Shown here in pieces: positions 15,873 through 24,318 of a DNA stretch of 28,604 nucleotides; the stretch's first letter is position 1; each line of letters begins with the position of its first letter. The DNA lies in NCBI GenBank assembly GCA_900542375.1, contig UQNI01000016.1:1-28604 (forward strand), in the 5' to 3' direction. Under the pieces are notes generated by a model. The model did no database searches. It had not been told where the DNA came from and was given only the letters and a program-made list of their open reading frames with translations. The stretch comes from an uncultured Oscillospiraceae bacterium (GTDB lineage: Bacteria > Bacillota > Clostridia > Oscillospirales > Acutalibacteraceae). A program made the position numbers and the translations under genes.

Positions 15873-17075
15873 TCATGAACTTGTTTTAGAGATTTCATGA
15901 TTTTTATCAGGGCACTTTTCCTGTTTTTTCTTTTTCCATAAAAAGCGTTTGCCTGTTAGTATGAATGCAGCCACAGCCGAGGCTACAGGAACGGTAAGTA
16001 CAATGCCAAATGTACCGCACACTCCCTGTGCAATTTCGATTGCCATATAATTGGAACTAAATAATTGATTAAACTGAACTTGGTAAGAGATAAATACAAG
16101 CAAAGTAATAAAAGCACTGCCTGTAAACGCAAGAATCAGCGTATTGGTCATTGTTCCTATCATATCTTTTCCAATTTCTATACCGGAACGGAATAACTGT
16201 CTTGCTGTAACGGATGGGTTGTGATGTTGTACCTCGTATAAGGATGACACAATAGACATACCCACATCCATAATCGCTCCAAGAGATGAAATTAATACCC
16301 CGGCAAACAATAAATCTTTAATCTTTAGTCCTGTAGATTCGTGAATCAAAATTAACGACTCCGCTTCTGATGAACTAAAACCATTCAGGTGCAGCATCCA
16401 TGACATTAGCATGAATAAGAGAAGTGCAAAAAGCACACCAATCGTAGTCGCGATAATAGCAGCATACGTCTTTTTACTTTGTCCATTCAGAAGCAGTAAG
16501 GTAACAGCAGTTGATAAGACCGCACATAAAATACTCATCCATATTGGAGAATAACCGGAAAAAACAGCAGGAATTACAAGATAGATAATGATAAACATAG
16601 AATATCCAAGGCCAAGTATTGCCTTAACCCCTTTTCCCCGTCCGATACAAATGATAGCTGCCGCAAGTATGATACAACAACTTAATATAGGGATATTCCT
16701 GTCGTAATTATATACCGTATAATACGGCTCCGCATTTTTAGGTGTATCTGCATTAATAATAAGCTTCATACCGTTTTGGGCATAAACATTGTGCGTCTTA
16801 GTAAGATAATTGGAAACTTCTATGATTTCTCCCTTTTGCTCTCCGCCGGTAATTTCCACCTTTAATATTTGATTACCTAAATATAACCCTAACTCTTCAT
16901 CATATTCCAGATTCTCAGAAGAAACCTCCACTACTTTTCCTTGTTCGTAGTGGAGGCTGTCTGTACTATATCTGGAATAAGATTTCACCCCAAAAAGTTG
17001 AAATAGAATGACTGCCGCTACTGAAAGAACAATGACTGCCAGTACAATCCCATTTTCTTTTATCTTATTCCACAT
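15873..17075 (-). CDS. YibE/F family membrane protein
   Basis: A 400-residue integral membrane protein. An N-terminal membrane segment (about 12-31) and an extracytoplasmic beta-rich domain (about 35-125) are followed by about seven membrane segments. The family core is GAIMDVGMSIVSSLYEV, then FRSGIEIGKDMIGTMTNTLILAFTG near residues 265-320, and a Lys-rich cytoplasmic tail. The biochemical function of the family is not established; a transport or permease role is often assumed. It starts 16 bases after the metallophosphoesterase gene, on the same strand, so the two are probably co-transcribed. Confidence 0.87.
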   Translation of the reverse strand: MWNKIKENGIVLAVIVLSVAAVILFQLFGVKSYSRYSTDSLHYEQGKVVEVSSENLEYDEELGLYLGNQILKVEITGGEQKGEIIEVSNYLTKTHNVYAQNGMKLIINADTPKNAEPYYTVYNYDRNIPILSCCIILAAAIICIGRGKGVKAILGLGYSMFIIIYLVIPAVFSGYSPIWMSILCAVLSTAVTLLLLNGQSKKTYAAIIATTIGVLFALLLFMLMSWMLHLNGFSSSEAESLILIHESTGLKIKDLLFAGVLISSLGAIMDVGMSIVSSLYEVQHHNPSVTARQLFRSGIEIGKDMIGTMTNTLILAFTGSAFITLLVFISYQVQFNQLFSSNYMAIEIAQGVCGTFGIVLTVPVASAVAAFILTGKRFLWKKKKQEKCPDKNHEISKTSS

Positions 17076-17091
17076 AAATTTAAATATCCTT

Positions 17092-19566
17092 TTATGATTT
17101 CATTTTCTTTTTCGTTAGCACTACCACAATGGTACCTGCTGCTATAAAGGCAGAAACTGCAGAAACAATTTCTACTGCATTTGCAGTATCGCCTGTCTGT
17201 GGCCCGTTTATCTGCTCATCGGATGTATCTCCTGTATTGACCACTTCTCCATCTTGGTTATCTACCTTTACAAGACCATCTATCGCTTCTTGTAATGCCG
17301 TGGTTGCAGCATCTATATCTGACTGTGTCGCATTTGCATTATTTTTTAGCTCCGTTGCTGCTTTTAAGGCTGCTTGAAGTTTATTCCAGCTTTCTTCGGT
17401 ATAATCTGCCTGATTCAATCCCTGTGCTTGGGAAATCAAACTGTCCATAGCTTCTGTGTTCGTATTCACACCAACTTTTACAAGACCATCTATTGCTTCT
17501 TGTAATGCCGTGGTTGCAGCATCTATATCTGACTGCGTCGCATTTACATTATCTTTTAACTCTACTGCCGCTTTCAGAGCTATTTGAAGTTTATTCCAGC
17601 TTTCTTCGGTATAGTCTGCCTGATTCAATCCCTGTGCTTGGGAAATTAAGCTTTCCATATCTGCCGTATTAAGCGTTTTATAAATTGTAAATGTATCTAG
17701 TACGCTCATATCATCTGCAAAATAGGTCGTCATCGTATAAGAAGTATTTGTTACCTCCACATTGGTAACAGTTCTTCTTTTGGACTGGTCTTGAACAGCA
17801 GCATATTCTGCCTCTGGTGCTGTAATACCGTAATATTTACTACCACTTGCTGAGTTTGCTGTTAAATATAGAATACCTGTGGGATTTGTCACACTGGACT
17901 GTACGCCCTGGCTTCTGTCCGGGGTAAATCCATCCATCATGTAAGTTCTTGTATATACGTGGTCATGTCCCATTAGAACGACATCTATATCAAGTTCATC
18001 GAAAATCTGCGGCAGTTCGTTTCTTCTATCAATAATATCACCATCACTGGCATGGCTGGCTGTTGAGTAAATAGAATGGTGGAATACAACTGTTTTCCAT
18101 CTTACATCCGGATTCGCAGCAATTGCATCCTGCATAAACTGTTTATGCTCTGCAGCGGAACGGTCATTTGAGTTTATATCCATAAACAGCGTATTGTTGT
18201 AAACAAACCAGTAGTCGCTGCCTGCGGTAGTAGCACCGTACTGAGCACTTTCATTGGGAAGATTAAAATGCTCATTATAAGCAGCAGAACTGCTATCGTG
18301 GTTTCCTATGGTTGTAGCACTTGTAAGAGAGGAAAATGTATCGTTAAGATAACCAGTATATTGGGATTCATTATTTGCTGTATCTACTTGGTCACCTGCT
18401 GAGAATAAAAAGTCAGGATTTAGCTGATTTTTAATCACATCCAGAGTATCGTTCCATCCCTGAATATCAGATGGCAAACTTCCTGCACCAATTTGTGGGT
18501 CACCTACAAAAGCAAAAGAAAATGCTCCGTCAAAGTCTCCGGTTTGGAATGTATACTCTTCGCTAACCGTCTCACCATTTACAACTCTATATACATACTC
18601 TGTATTCTCATCAAGATTTCTCATGGTCGCTTGATTGGAATAAAAACCGCTTTCATTTGACTGTGCAGATATGGCGTCAGCTGTTTGATATTCAGACGGA
18701 AATTGACCATCTTTCATATCAGACTTTTTGGCATACTGTACTTGACCTGCTGTTTCAGAATTTGCATACCAAGTAAGATTTCTTGAGGTTTCATCACTGC
18801 CTACAGTTAGATTAACAGACTTTTGTTCAATCTCAGGTTCACCATAATTTAATGTTAGATTTTTAAATTCAAAATAAATATCCGAACTGTCTTTACGGTC
18901 ATTATGCAATTCTACCGCAATTACGTTTGTTCCTTCTTTTACATATTGTTGGATTTGTTCCTTAGTGAGTTCCAGCTTAGCCTCTTTCGGCGCACCGGCC
19001 GAAACACCTGCATAATATAAGTTATTTTCCTGCTCCTCAGCAGGCATATCTACAGCCAGCACTTTATTTCCGTTAATATAAACGGCCACTGCGTCATCAT
19101 GATATAAGGTGCCTGTAATAGATGTAATTTCGCTGAGATTCTCTACTTCAAATGTAGAACGGAAAAAGAAGGTTGGTACATCTTCGTTTGGTACATCTGA
19201 TTTATATTGATTTAATAACACAGTAGGTGTAAAGCCATCAAACTCTGTTAACTGACCCCGTTTTGCACCAAAGCTGCCTGCTGCGGATTTCCACGCACCA
19301 TCGTTAAAATCAGAAGTTGTCCATGCGGTTAGAGAGCCCAACCCCTTTGCCGGATCTGTATTATCGTCTAAGTATTTCCAGACGGTAGTTGCATCAATAA
19401 CATTTACATCAGATGGTACCTGAGAATATACATTTGCTTCCTGGGCATAAACAGCACTCATATTTCCGCTATTGAGTACGCTGGGCAATAAAACACCCGT
19501 TCCCACTGCAAAAGCCATTGTTACCGCTCCTGCTTTTAACCATATATTTTTTGACTTCATCTTCAT
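17092..19566 (-). CDS. Secreted, wall-anchored metallophosphoesterase with two FIVAR-like repeats
   Basis: 824 residues. A signal peptide ends near AVYA-QE (about residue 40). A jelly-roll-like N-terminal domain (about 50-245) and a purple-acid-phosphatase-like FN3 domain (about 250-345) follow. The calcineurin-type catalytic domain shows GDPQIG (about 353), SAGDQVD, IGNHDS, FHHS and MGHDHVYTR (about 532). Two near-identical 70-residue FIVAR-like helical repeats (637-776) come next. The C-terminus is a sortase-type signal GPQTGD (788-793), a hydrophobic stretch and KKKMKS. Probable role: phosphomonoesterase or phosphodiesterase displayed on the cell wall. The ATG at 19566 has GAGGAGG upstream and is preferred to 19581. 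The sorting motif has Gly where LPXTG has Leu. Confidence 0.9.
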   Translation of the reverse strand: MKMKSKNIWLKAGAVTMAFAVGTGVLLPSVLNSGNMSAVYAQEANVYSQVPSDVNVIDATTVWKYLDDNTDPAKGLGSLTAWTTSDFNDGAWKSAAGSFGAKRGQLTEFDGFTPTVLLNQYKSDVPNEDVPTFFFRSTFEVENLSEITSITGTLYHDDAVAVYINGNKVLAVDMPAEEQENNLYYAGVSAGAPKEAKLELTKEQIQQYVKEGTNVIAVELHNDRKDSSDIYFEFKNLTLNYGEPEIEQKSVNLTVGSDETSRNLTWYANSETAGQVQYAKKSDMKDGQFPSEYQTADAISAQSNESGFYSNQATMRNLDENTEYVYRVVNGETVSEEYTFQTGDFDGAFSFAFVGDPQIGAGSLPSDIQGWNDTLDVIKNQLNPDFLFSAGDQVDTANNESQYTGYLNDTFSSLTSATTIGNHDSSSAAYNEHFNLPNESAQYGATTAGSDYWFVYNNTLFMDINSNDRSAAEHKQFMQDAIAANPDVRWKTVVFHHSIYSTASHASDGDIIDRRNELPQIFDELDIDVVLMGHDHVYTRTYMMDGFTPDRSQGVQSSVTNPTGILYLTANSASGSKYYGITAPEAEYAAVQDQSKRRTVTNVEVTNTSYTMTTYFADDMSVLDTFTIYKTLNTADMESLISQAQGLNQADYTEESWNKLQIALKAAVELKDNVNATQSDIDAATTALQEAIDGLVKVGVNTNTEAMDSLISQAQGLNQADYTEESWNKLQAALKAATELKNNANATQSDIDAATTALQEAIDGLVKVDNQDGEVVNTGDTSDEQINGPQTGDTANAVEIVSAVSAFIAAGTIVVVLTKKKMKS
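17239..17658 (-). repeat. Two tandem 210-bp direct repeats inside the metallophosphoesterase gene
   Basis: Copy one spans 17658-17449 and copy two 17448-17239, an exact 70-codon period. Both encode SLISQAQGLNQADYTEESW and LQEAIDGLVKV, with only a few substitutions. The DNA is nearly identical in long blocks, for example around 17270-17340 and 17480-17550. Such repeats can expand or contract by recombination. Confidence 0.93.
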
Positions 19567-19608
19567 ATTCTGCCTCCTCATACATTCCTGTTTCTGTTCG
19601 CTTGCCTT

Positions 19609-19637
19609 ATGTTATCATGTGTTTTTACTCCATTCAA
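19609..19637 (-). promoter_or_regulatory. Putative promoter of the metallophosphoesterase gene
   Basis: On the minus strand: -35 TTGAAT (19637-19632), 17-base spacer, -10 TAACAT (19614-19609), 43 bases before the start codon. Each hexamer matches the consensus only in part. Confidence 0.4.
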
Positions 19638-19693
19638 TAAGATTAACCATGATTTAATTTATCTCACAAACATTTAACCCAACCTTAAAAATG

Positions 19694-19728
19694 CCTTAAA
19701 AAAAGACCGGTGTTTTAACCGATCTTTT
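19694..19728 (-). terminator. Minus-strand terminator upstream of the metallophosphoesterase gene
   Basis: On the minus strand AAGATCGGT pairs with ACCGGTCTT around a 6-base loop (a T-G wobble makes it continuous only in this direction), followed by a run of seven T. It would end transcripts coming from the HNH gene and the small remnant ORF. Confidence 0.8.
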
Positions 19729-19971
19729 AATATATTTTTATGATTTTTTAAAATTGGAGTTTTGACGGTAACATGGTAATAAAAATTCAGATTAAATTTA
19801 AAACATAATATTTCCTTGTCATATCATTTACATATACAAAAACATTAGTAACAGAAATGATAAATTTTATAAAAGCTATTTTTTGTTCCTTATGAACTAG
19901 CAAGAAGAATGTTCATATTAATATTTTAAGAAGGAGCATTTTTCAAGATTACCTAATACAGTATAAAAATA

Positions 19972-20100
19972 TTATCTTATTTTAGAGCCACCGCCTGTTG
20001 TATTGTAAGAATTTGTTGCTTTAAAAAGCCATATCAAATCTTTTTCCAAGCGATTCATGTCTTTTGGTTTGCAAGGAATCGTTTTGATATATACTTTATG
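19972..20100 (-). pseudogene. Possible gene remnant, C-terminal fragment
   Basis: An open stretch of 42 codons runs from just after a stop at 20103-20101 to TAA at 19974-19972. Its sequence looks protein-like: KPKDMNRLEKDLIWLF followed by SYNTTGGGSKIR. The only ATG (20058) has no ribosome binding site. The YNTTGGG ending faintly recalls the C-terminal part of GIY-YIG nucleases, but I cannot confirm a family. The rest of the 580-base gap (19567-20146) holds the terminator and promoter listed here and otherwise AT-rich sequence. Confidence 0.3.
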
Positions 20101-20146
20101 TTAGTAAAAAATATTATTCTATCTTAAATATAAGCTTGGATTTTTC

Positions 20147-20872
20147 TCAAATTTTGTTTGATTTTCTTCCATTACATTTGGAACAAAGAACCTGAAGATT
20201 GGAGCGTATTGTTTTTCCGCCCTTAGAAACAGGGGTAATATGGTCTATATGAAGCCCCACTTCGTCCGGCATATACTTTCCGCACTGTTGGCAAGTGTAG
20301 TTATCCCGGATCATAATTTCCTTTCTAAGTTCTCTTGTCATACGTTTTCTCTGATTTTGACAGTGATAGTCCCTAAGCGTACATTCATGATTAATATGTT
20401 CCAATTGTCTATTTCGGTTTTCCAGATATGTATAATCGCATAAAAATTGACCCACTGTTTGTGAAACCTTATACGATGTTTTTACATAATTTCGCTGTCT
20501 ATATCTTGTTTGCTCACGAATAAGATAAAATCGGAATGCATTTTCATCATCCAAACAAGAATGAAACTGTTTTTCCCGATAGTTTTTCATTTTGCTTTTT
20601 TGAATTCTTTCCTGACACTTTTGTTTCCAAAGCAAAATATCTTTATGATGTGCTTTAATTGTGGAAAAGTGCCCTAAATTTAAATATTCATCAATGAAAA
20701 CGTCAATTTTGGGGTTTCTTTTACCGGAAACATTAAAATAGCTGCGAAAGTACGGATACCTAAACGGAGATTTTAAAATTAAAACGATAGCCGTAATCAC
20801 AAGTGCTATTACGATTACACTTGCTGCTACGATTATGATTACACATATTGTAGATGAATTTAATGTATTCAC
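20147..20872 (-). CDS. Membrane-anchored HNH endonuclease-like protein
   Basis: 241 residues. A single strong hydrophobic segment (about 9-34) is followed by a basic, aromatic-rich middle part of unknown fold. The C-terminal HNH domain (about 180-241) shows LRKEIMIRDNYTCQQCG, LHIDHITPVSKGG and SNLQVLCSKCN. The two CxxC pairs would bind zinc, and the His-Asn-His residues the catalytic metal. With the N-terminus in the membrane and a positively charged flank, the nuclease domain most likely faces the cytoplasm. It follows rmuC by 106 bases on the same strand. Possible roles are DNA processing at the membrane or defence against entering DNA; no direct evidence. Confidence 0.8.
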   Translation of the reverse strand: MNTLNSSTICVIIIVAASVIVIALVITAIVLILKSPFRYPYFRSYFNVSGKRNPKIDVFIDEYLNLGHFSTIKAHHKDILLWKQKCQERIQKSKMKNYREKQFHSCLDDENAFRFYLIREQTRYRQRNYVKTSYKVSQTVGQFLCDYTYLENRNRQLEHINHECTLRDYHCQNQRKRMTRELRKEIMIRDNYTCQQCGKYMPDEVGLHIDHITPVSKGGKTIRSNLQVLCSKCNGRKSNKI

Positions 20873-20978
20873 AATCTTTTCTCTCTCCCGTAGTACTTCT
20901 CTGTTTTTATTACAAACATAACAAAAGTTTGTAAAATAAACATATCTATATGGTCAATACCAAAACATAATTCATCAC

Positions 20979-22337
20979 TTATTCCAATTCCTCATCATCC
21001 GGTTTGCCTGGTAATATACGACATACCTCTGCTTCAGGGAGTTCTTCTATCTCTCTCAGTTTACGATTAATCTGATTGGTTCTTGTTCCCACCAATTTGG
21101 ATAATTCACTATCAGCTGCATGTAATTTATCTTGAACCTTTGCAAGGACTTCACTGAATTTACCAAATTCTGTTTTTACTGCACGTAATACTTCTCGTAC
21201 CTCTGAAGAGCGTTTCTCAATTGCTAATGTATTAAAGCCCATTTGCAGCGAGTTTAGAAATGCAGAAAGTGTTGTAGGACCAGTAACGGTTATCTTATAG
21301 TCTGTTTGCAATGTTTGAAAGAGCTCAGGCATTTGTACTACCTCTGCATATAATCCCTCAAACGGTAAAAATAAAATTGCAAAATCCGTTGTAGCAGGAG
21401 GGTCAATATATTTATCTCGAATATCTTTTGCAAATGCTTTTATCTTACGGGAAAACTCTTTTTTGGCAGAATCAATAATTGTTTTGTCTCCACTATCATA
21501 AGCACTCAATAAATTTTCATATGTATCTGACGGAAATTTAGAATCAATTGGTAAATAAAGAAACCCCTCCCCATTTTTGTTTGGAAGTTTTACTGCAAAT
21601 TCTACGCGTTCTTGTATACCTCTTTTAATTTGTACATTTTTATCATATTGGGCTGCCGTTAACATTTGTTCCAGAATACGCTCTAATTGGATTTCTCCCA
21701 GAACACCTCTCGTTTTAACATTAGTAATGGCTTTTTTCAATCCTCCAACATCTGTAGCCAGTGTTTGCATTTCCCCAAGTCCCTTTTGAACGCTTTCCAG
21801 ATTTTTACTAACAGACTCAAAGGATAATTTTAACCTTTCGTTCAACGTTTTATCCAGCTTTTCTTCTACCACACCACGCATCTTCTCTAACTTTTCTTCA
21901 TTGTTCATCTGTAGTGACGTAATTTTTTCTTCCAATGTTTTATTAATTGAACCTAAATTATCTGTAATTTCTTTCTTTAATTTCTCAAGGTCAGCATTGG
22001 ATTCAAAGCGATTATCCGTAAGAGATTTTCTAACAGAGGATGAAATAGAATCAAATTTATCAAATACATCTTTCTGAAAGCCGCTAATCTTATTATTCAG
22101 AGTATCGTTTATTTTATCTAAGCTGTCCCTGTTTCCGGTGGTAAGCAGATTGATTTTTTCAAGAATATCGCCTTTGGACTCATTAAACTTTATAAACCAT
22201 TCTGAGTTATTATCGTCGTTCATACGGAACGGTTCACCAACATTCTTTCTCTTTCTTGCTGCTGACAATAATACAGCAAGATTCATCAGACCAATAATGA
22301 GTAAAATAATTAGCAAAATAATAATAGCTATGTTCAT
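20979..22337 (-). CDS. rmuC: DNA recombination protein RmuC
   Basis: 452 residues. An N-terminal membrane segment (about 3-25) and a long coiled coil (about 55-195) are followed by the RmuC nuclease-like domain. That domain shows RGVLGEIQLERILEQML, PIDSKFPSDTYENLL, the DIRDKYIDPPATTDFAILFLPFEGLYAEV stretch (in two parts) and LQMGFNTLAIEKRSSEV. The family limits recombination at inverted repeats in E. coli; the protein belongs to the PD-(D/E)XK-like nucleases. The start has AAGGAGA upstream. Its neighbour on the same strand is another membrane-anchored nuclease-like protein. Confidence 0.93.
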   Translation of the reverse strand: MNIAIIILLIILLIIGLMNLAVLLSAARKRKNVGEPFRMNDDNNSEWFIKFNESKGDILEKINLLTTGNRDSLDKINDTLNNKISGFQKDVFDKFDSISSSVRKSLTDNRFESNADLEKLKKEITDNLGSINKTLEEKITSLQMNNEEKLEKMRGVVEEKLDKTLNERLKLSFESVSKNLESVQKGLGEMQTLATDVGGLKKAITNVKTRGVLGEIQLERILEQMLTAAQYDKNVQIKRGIQERVEFAVKLPNKNGEGFLYLPIDSKFPSDTYENLLSAYDSGDKTIIDSAKKEFSRKIKAFAKDIRDKYIDPPATTDFAILFLPFEGLYAEVVQMPELFQTLQTDYKITVTGPTTLSAFLNSLQMGFNTLAIEKRSSEVREVLRAVKTEFGKFSEVLAKVQDKLHAADSELSKLVGTRTNQINRKLREIEELPEAEVCRILPGKPDDEELE

Positions 22338-22396
22338 ATCTTTGATTCTCCTTATATTTCATATAAAATATCTTTCTATTCCTATACAAATATTAT

Positions 22397-22418
22397 AACA
22401 ATGCCACCAGCCATTGTT
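22397..22418. terminator. Weak hairpin between the lipoprotein gene and rmuC
   Basis: AACAATG (22397-22403) pairs with CATTGTT (22412-22418) around an 8-base loop. There is no proper T-run on the minus strand, so it is at best a weak terminator; the lipoprotein gene could read into rmuC. Confidence 0.3.
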
Positions 22419-22429
22419 TATTTCATTAG

Positions 22430-23314
22430 TTATCTGGCCTGTGAATGGAGATATGTAAATTCAGGATATACCGAAGAAACTATATTATCAGCCGTTAATG
22501 TTTTAAAAGTAATATCAACAGGTTTACTATCTGCAAGATAAGACTGTCTCCAGTTTTGGTATTCACTTCCATCCAGTATTTGAGCATTGTCATAATCCCA
22601 TGAGTCAGGGGCAAGAATATAATAAACAATACCATCCCCATCTACGTCAATGTTATCAGGAAACGGTATACCATTTTTTGTGTTGCTGACACTTTTATTC
22701 CATGCGTCCACTTTTGCAAATTCACTGTAACTGTCTTTCTCTGCATCATAGGAATAAACATTATACGGCCAGAAATCAAAGTTGATTCCAAGCCCTTGGT
22801 TATGTGACCACTCCATTTCAATAATTCCATTATCATAAAATTGCATAGAAGGATACCCTGAAAATTCGTTATAAACCATATGATCTCTGTAGCCAAAAAT
22901 ATATCCTACTGTTCCTGCCATACTGGCATCGGTCCAGTATAACAACAGTTCATCCTGTCCATCGTTATCTACGTCAAAAATAGCAAAACTGTTCTCGCCC
23001 GACTGACTATTTGTTTGTTCTAAACTTTTTCCATTGGGAAGGATACCATACAAATAAGCATCCCACAATATTTTCCCAAATGCCAGTTTTTGAGCGTCCT
23101 CTGTATTTTCAATTACAGTATCGCTATTCGCCGCAGAATCAGACGAAGTATTGGTCAATTCCGATGAAACCATACTTTCCTCTGGTTGAGATAGCTGAGA
23201 GGATTCAGACACCTGCGATGAGTCAAGCGCAGAATCGCTGCATCCAATGAAAGTAAACATGGCACCTATCATAAGAATGCCACAGCATATTGCTTTGATT
23301 TTCTTACTATACAT
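22430..23314 (-). CDS. Putative lipoprotein with FG-GAP/VCBS-like segments
   Basis: 294 residues. A lipoprotein signal peptide ends in the lipobox FIGC with Cys25, followed by a Ser-rich linker (about 26-70). The folded part contains Asp-rich loops (FDVDNDGQDELLLYW and DVDGDGIVYYI) typical of calcium-binding FG-GAP/VCBS or EF-hand-like repeats. It probably sits on the outer face of the cell membrane; substrate or partner unknown. The ATG has AGGGGAAA upstream. It is the first gene before rmuC in this direction and is divergent from the mecA-like gene. Confidence 0.78.
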   Translation of the reverse strand: MYSKKIKAICCGILMIGAMFTFIGCSDSALDSSQVSESSQLSQPEESMVSSELTNTSSDSAANSDTVIENTEDAQKLAFGKILWDAYLYGILPNGKSLEQTNSQSGENSFAIFDVDNDGQDELLLYWTDASMAGTVGYIFGYRDHMVYNEFSGYPSMQFYDNGIIEMEWSHNQGLGINFDFWPYNVYSYDAEKDSYSEFAKVDAWNKSVSNTKNGIPFPDNIDVDGDGIVYYILAPDSWDYDNAQILDGSEYQNWRQSYLADSKPVDITFKTLTADNIVSSVYPEFTYLHSQAR

Positions 23315-23328
23315 TTTAATTTCCCCTT

Positions 23329-23454
23329 TTGTAAAATTATGAAATATTATACTTTTACAAAAAGGAAAAAAGATAATTTATTCTTGAAAAATACAACAAT
23401 TTACGATATAATTCTAACTATAATTACAATATATGGTTAATTTGTAAAAGTATA
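23329..23454. repeat. Three copies of a TTGTAAAA motif in the divergent region
   Basis: TTGTAAAATTAT (23329-23340, plus), TTGTAAAAGTATA (23360-23348, minus) and TTGTAAAAGTATA (23442-23454, plus). The last two are a perfect 13-bp inverted pair. They could be operator or promoter elements of the lipoprotein gene and the rightward transcript. Confidence 0.5.
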
Positions 23455-23482
23455 GAATATAAAACTATTCTCATTCAATAAT

Positions 23483-23526
23483 ATTAAAAGTAAAAGGGCT
23501 GCAATTGCAGCCCTTTTACTTTTAAT
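23483..23526. terminator. 44-bp perfect palindrome, bidirectional terminator-like
   Basis: A perfect 44-bp palindrome with a GC-rich core (GGGCTGCAATTGCAGCCC) flanked by A-rich and T-rich arms, so either strand gives a hairpin with a T-rich 3' arm. It lies between two divergent genes (lipoprotein and mecA-like), where a terminator is not expected. The rest of 23315-23712 is AT-rich with no gene seen. Confidence 0.75.
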
Positions 23527-23712
23527 GAATATAACATGAAATAAAAAATGATTTTCATATAAATAACTATCACATAATATAACATATAACACACAAAAAA
23601 TAGTTTATAATATTCTGACTGTCCGCCAAAATATTCATCATTTGGCAAAGACAATATTGCTACAACTGTAATAGTATAGAGTAACCGTACTTTTTATGCA
23701 GGGGGTGTAATT

Positions 23713-24318
23713 TTGAAAGCAAAAATCATGGATGCGTCACATCTGCTGATTATTTTAAGTGAGCAAGAAGCACTCCGCTTGGGATTAAACAGCATCTCCG
23801 TTGATATTCCCACAACTCTTTCAAAAATAACATTAGCAAAAGTATTTTTAGAAGGCTGTAAATATACCGGCTTTTCTTATTCAGAAGCTGAAAATATTAC
23901 AATTCGTGCGCTTTCTATTCGAGACGGCACCTTTGTATTGCTGTTTAGTGTGCATATTCCGAATATGTCTCGTATAAAATCATCTTTTCAAAGAAAAAAA
24001 TTTCGAATAAAAGAAACCACCGGCCCATATGTGTATCAATTTCAAAATTGTACAGACATGATGGACGCGGCGGAACGACTTTGTATGGCAGGCATTACCT
24101 GTCCAAAAGCGAAATTATTACGTTTTGGAGATAAGTACCGTATTATCTTTCATTTAAGGTGGAAAACCAGTAAGTTAGCAAAGGCGATTCTCCAAGAATA
24201 TGGCATTTTAAAAGGAAAAGGACGCGTTGCCGCTGCTGCTGCAATGGAACACGGAATTTTGCTTACAGAAGATTTATTCAGCACTGTTTGCAGCACCTAC
24301 CCTTGTACAAAACATTAA
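23713..24318 (+). CDS. Divergent MecA-like adaptor protein
   Basis: 201 residues, assigned from the C-terminal half: a YQFQNCTDMMDAAERL helix, a KLLRFGDKYRIIFHL strand pair, then LAKAILQEYGI and AAMEHGILLTEDL. This follows the pattern of the MecA C-terminal domain, which binds ClpC. The N-terminal half (about 1-90) is less typical. MecA delivers substrates such as ComK to ClpCP; the target here is unknown. The start codon is TTG, preceded by GGGGGTG about 7 bases upstream. The stop overlaps the rpe stop by three bases within TTAA. Confidence 0.6.
   Translation: MKAKIMDASHLLIILSEQEALRLGLNSISVDIPTTLSKITLAKVFLEGCKYTGFSYSEAENITIRALSIRDGTFVLLFSVHIPNMSRIKSSFQRKKFRIKETTGPYVYQFQNCTDMMDAAERLCMAGITCPKAKLLRFGDKYRIIFHLRWKTSKLAKAILQEYGILKGKGRVAAAAAMEHGILLTEDLFSTVCSTYPCTKH

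Noticed and set aside
19618..19680. Direct-repeat-like TTAA elements upstream of the metallophosphoesterase, possible Pho box
   Set aside because: In such AT-rich DNA TTAA-type repeats are expected by chance and the spacing does not clearly match a known PhoP/PhoB box.
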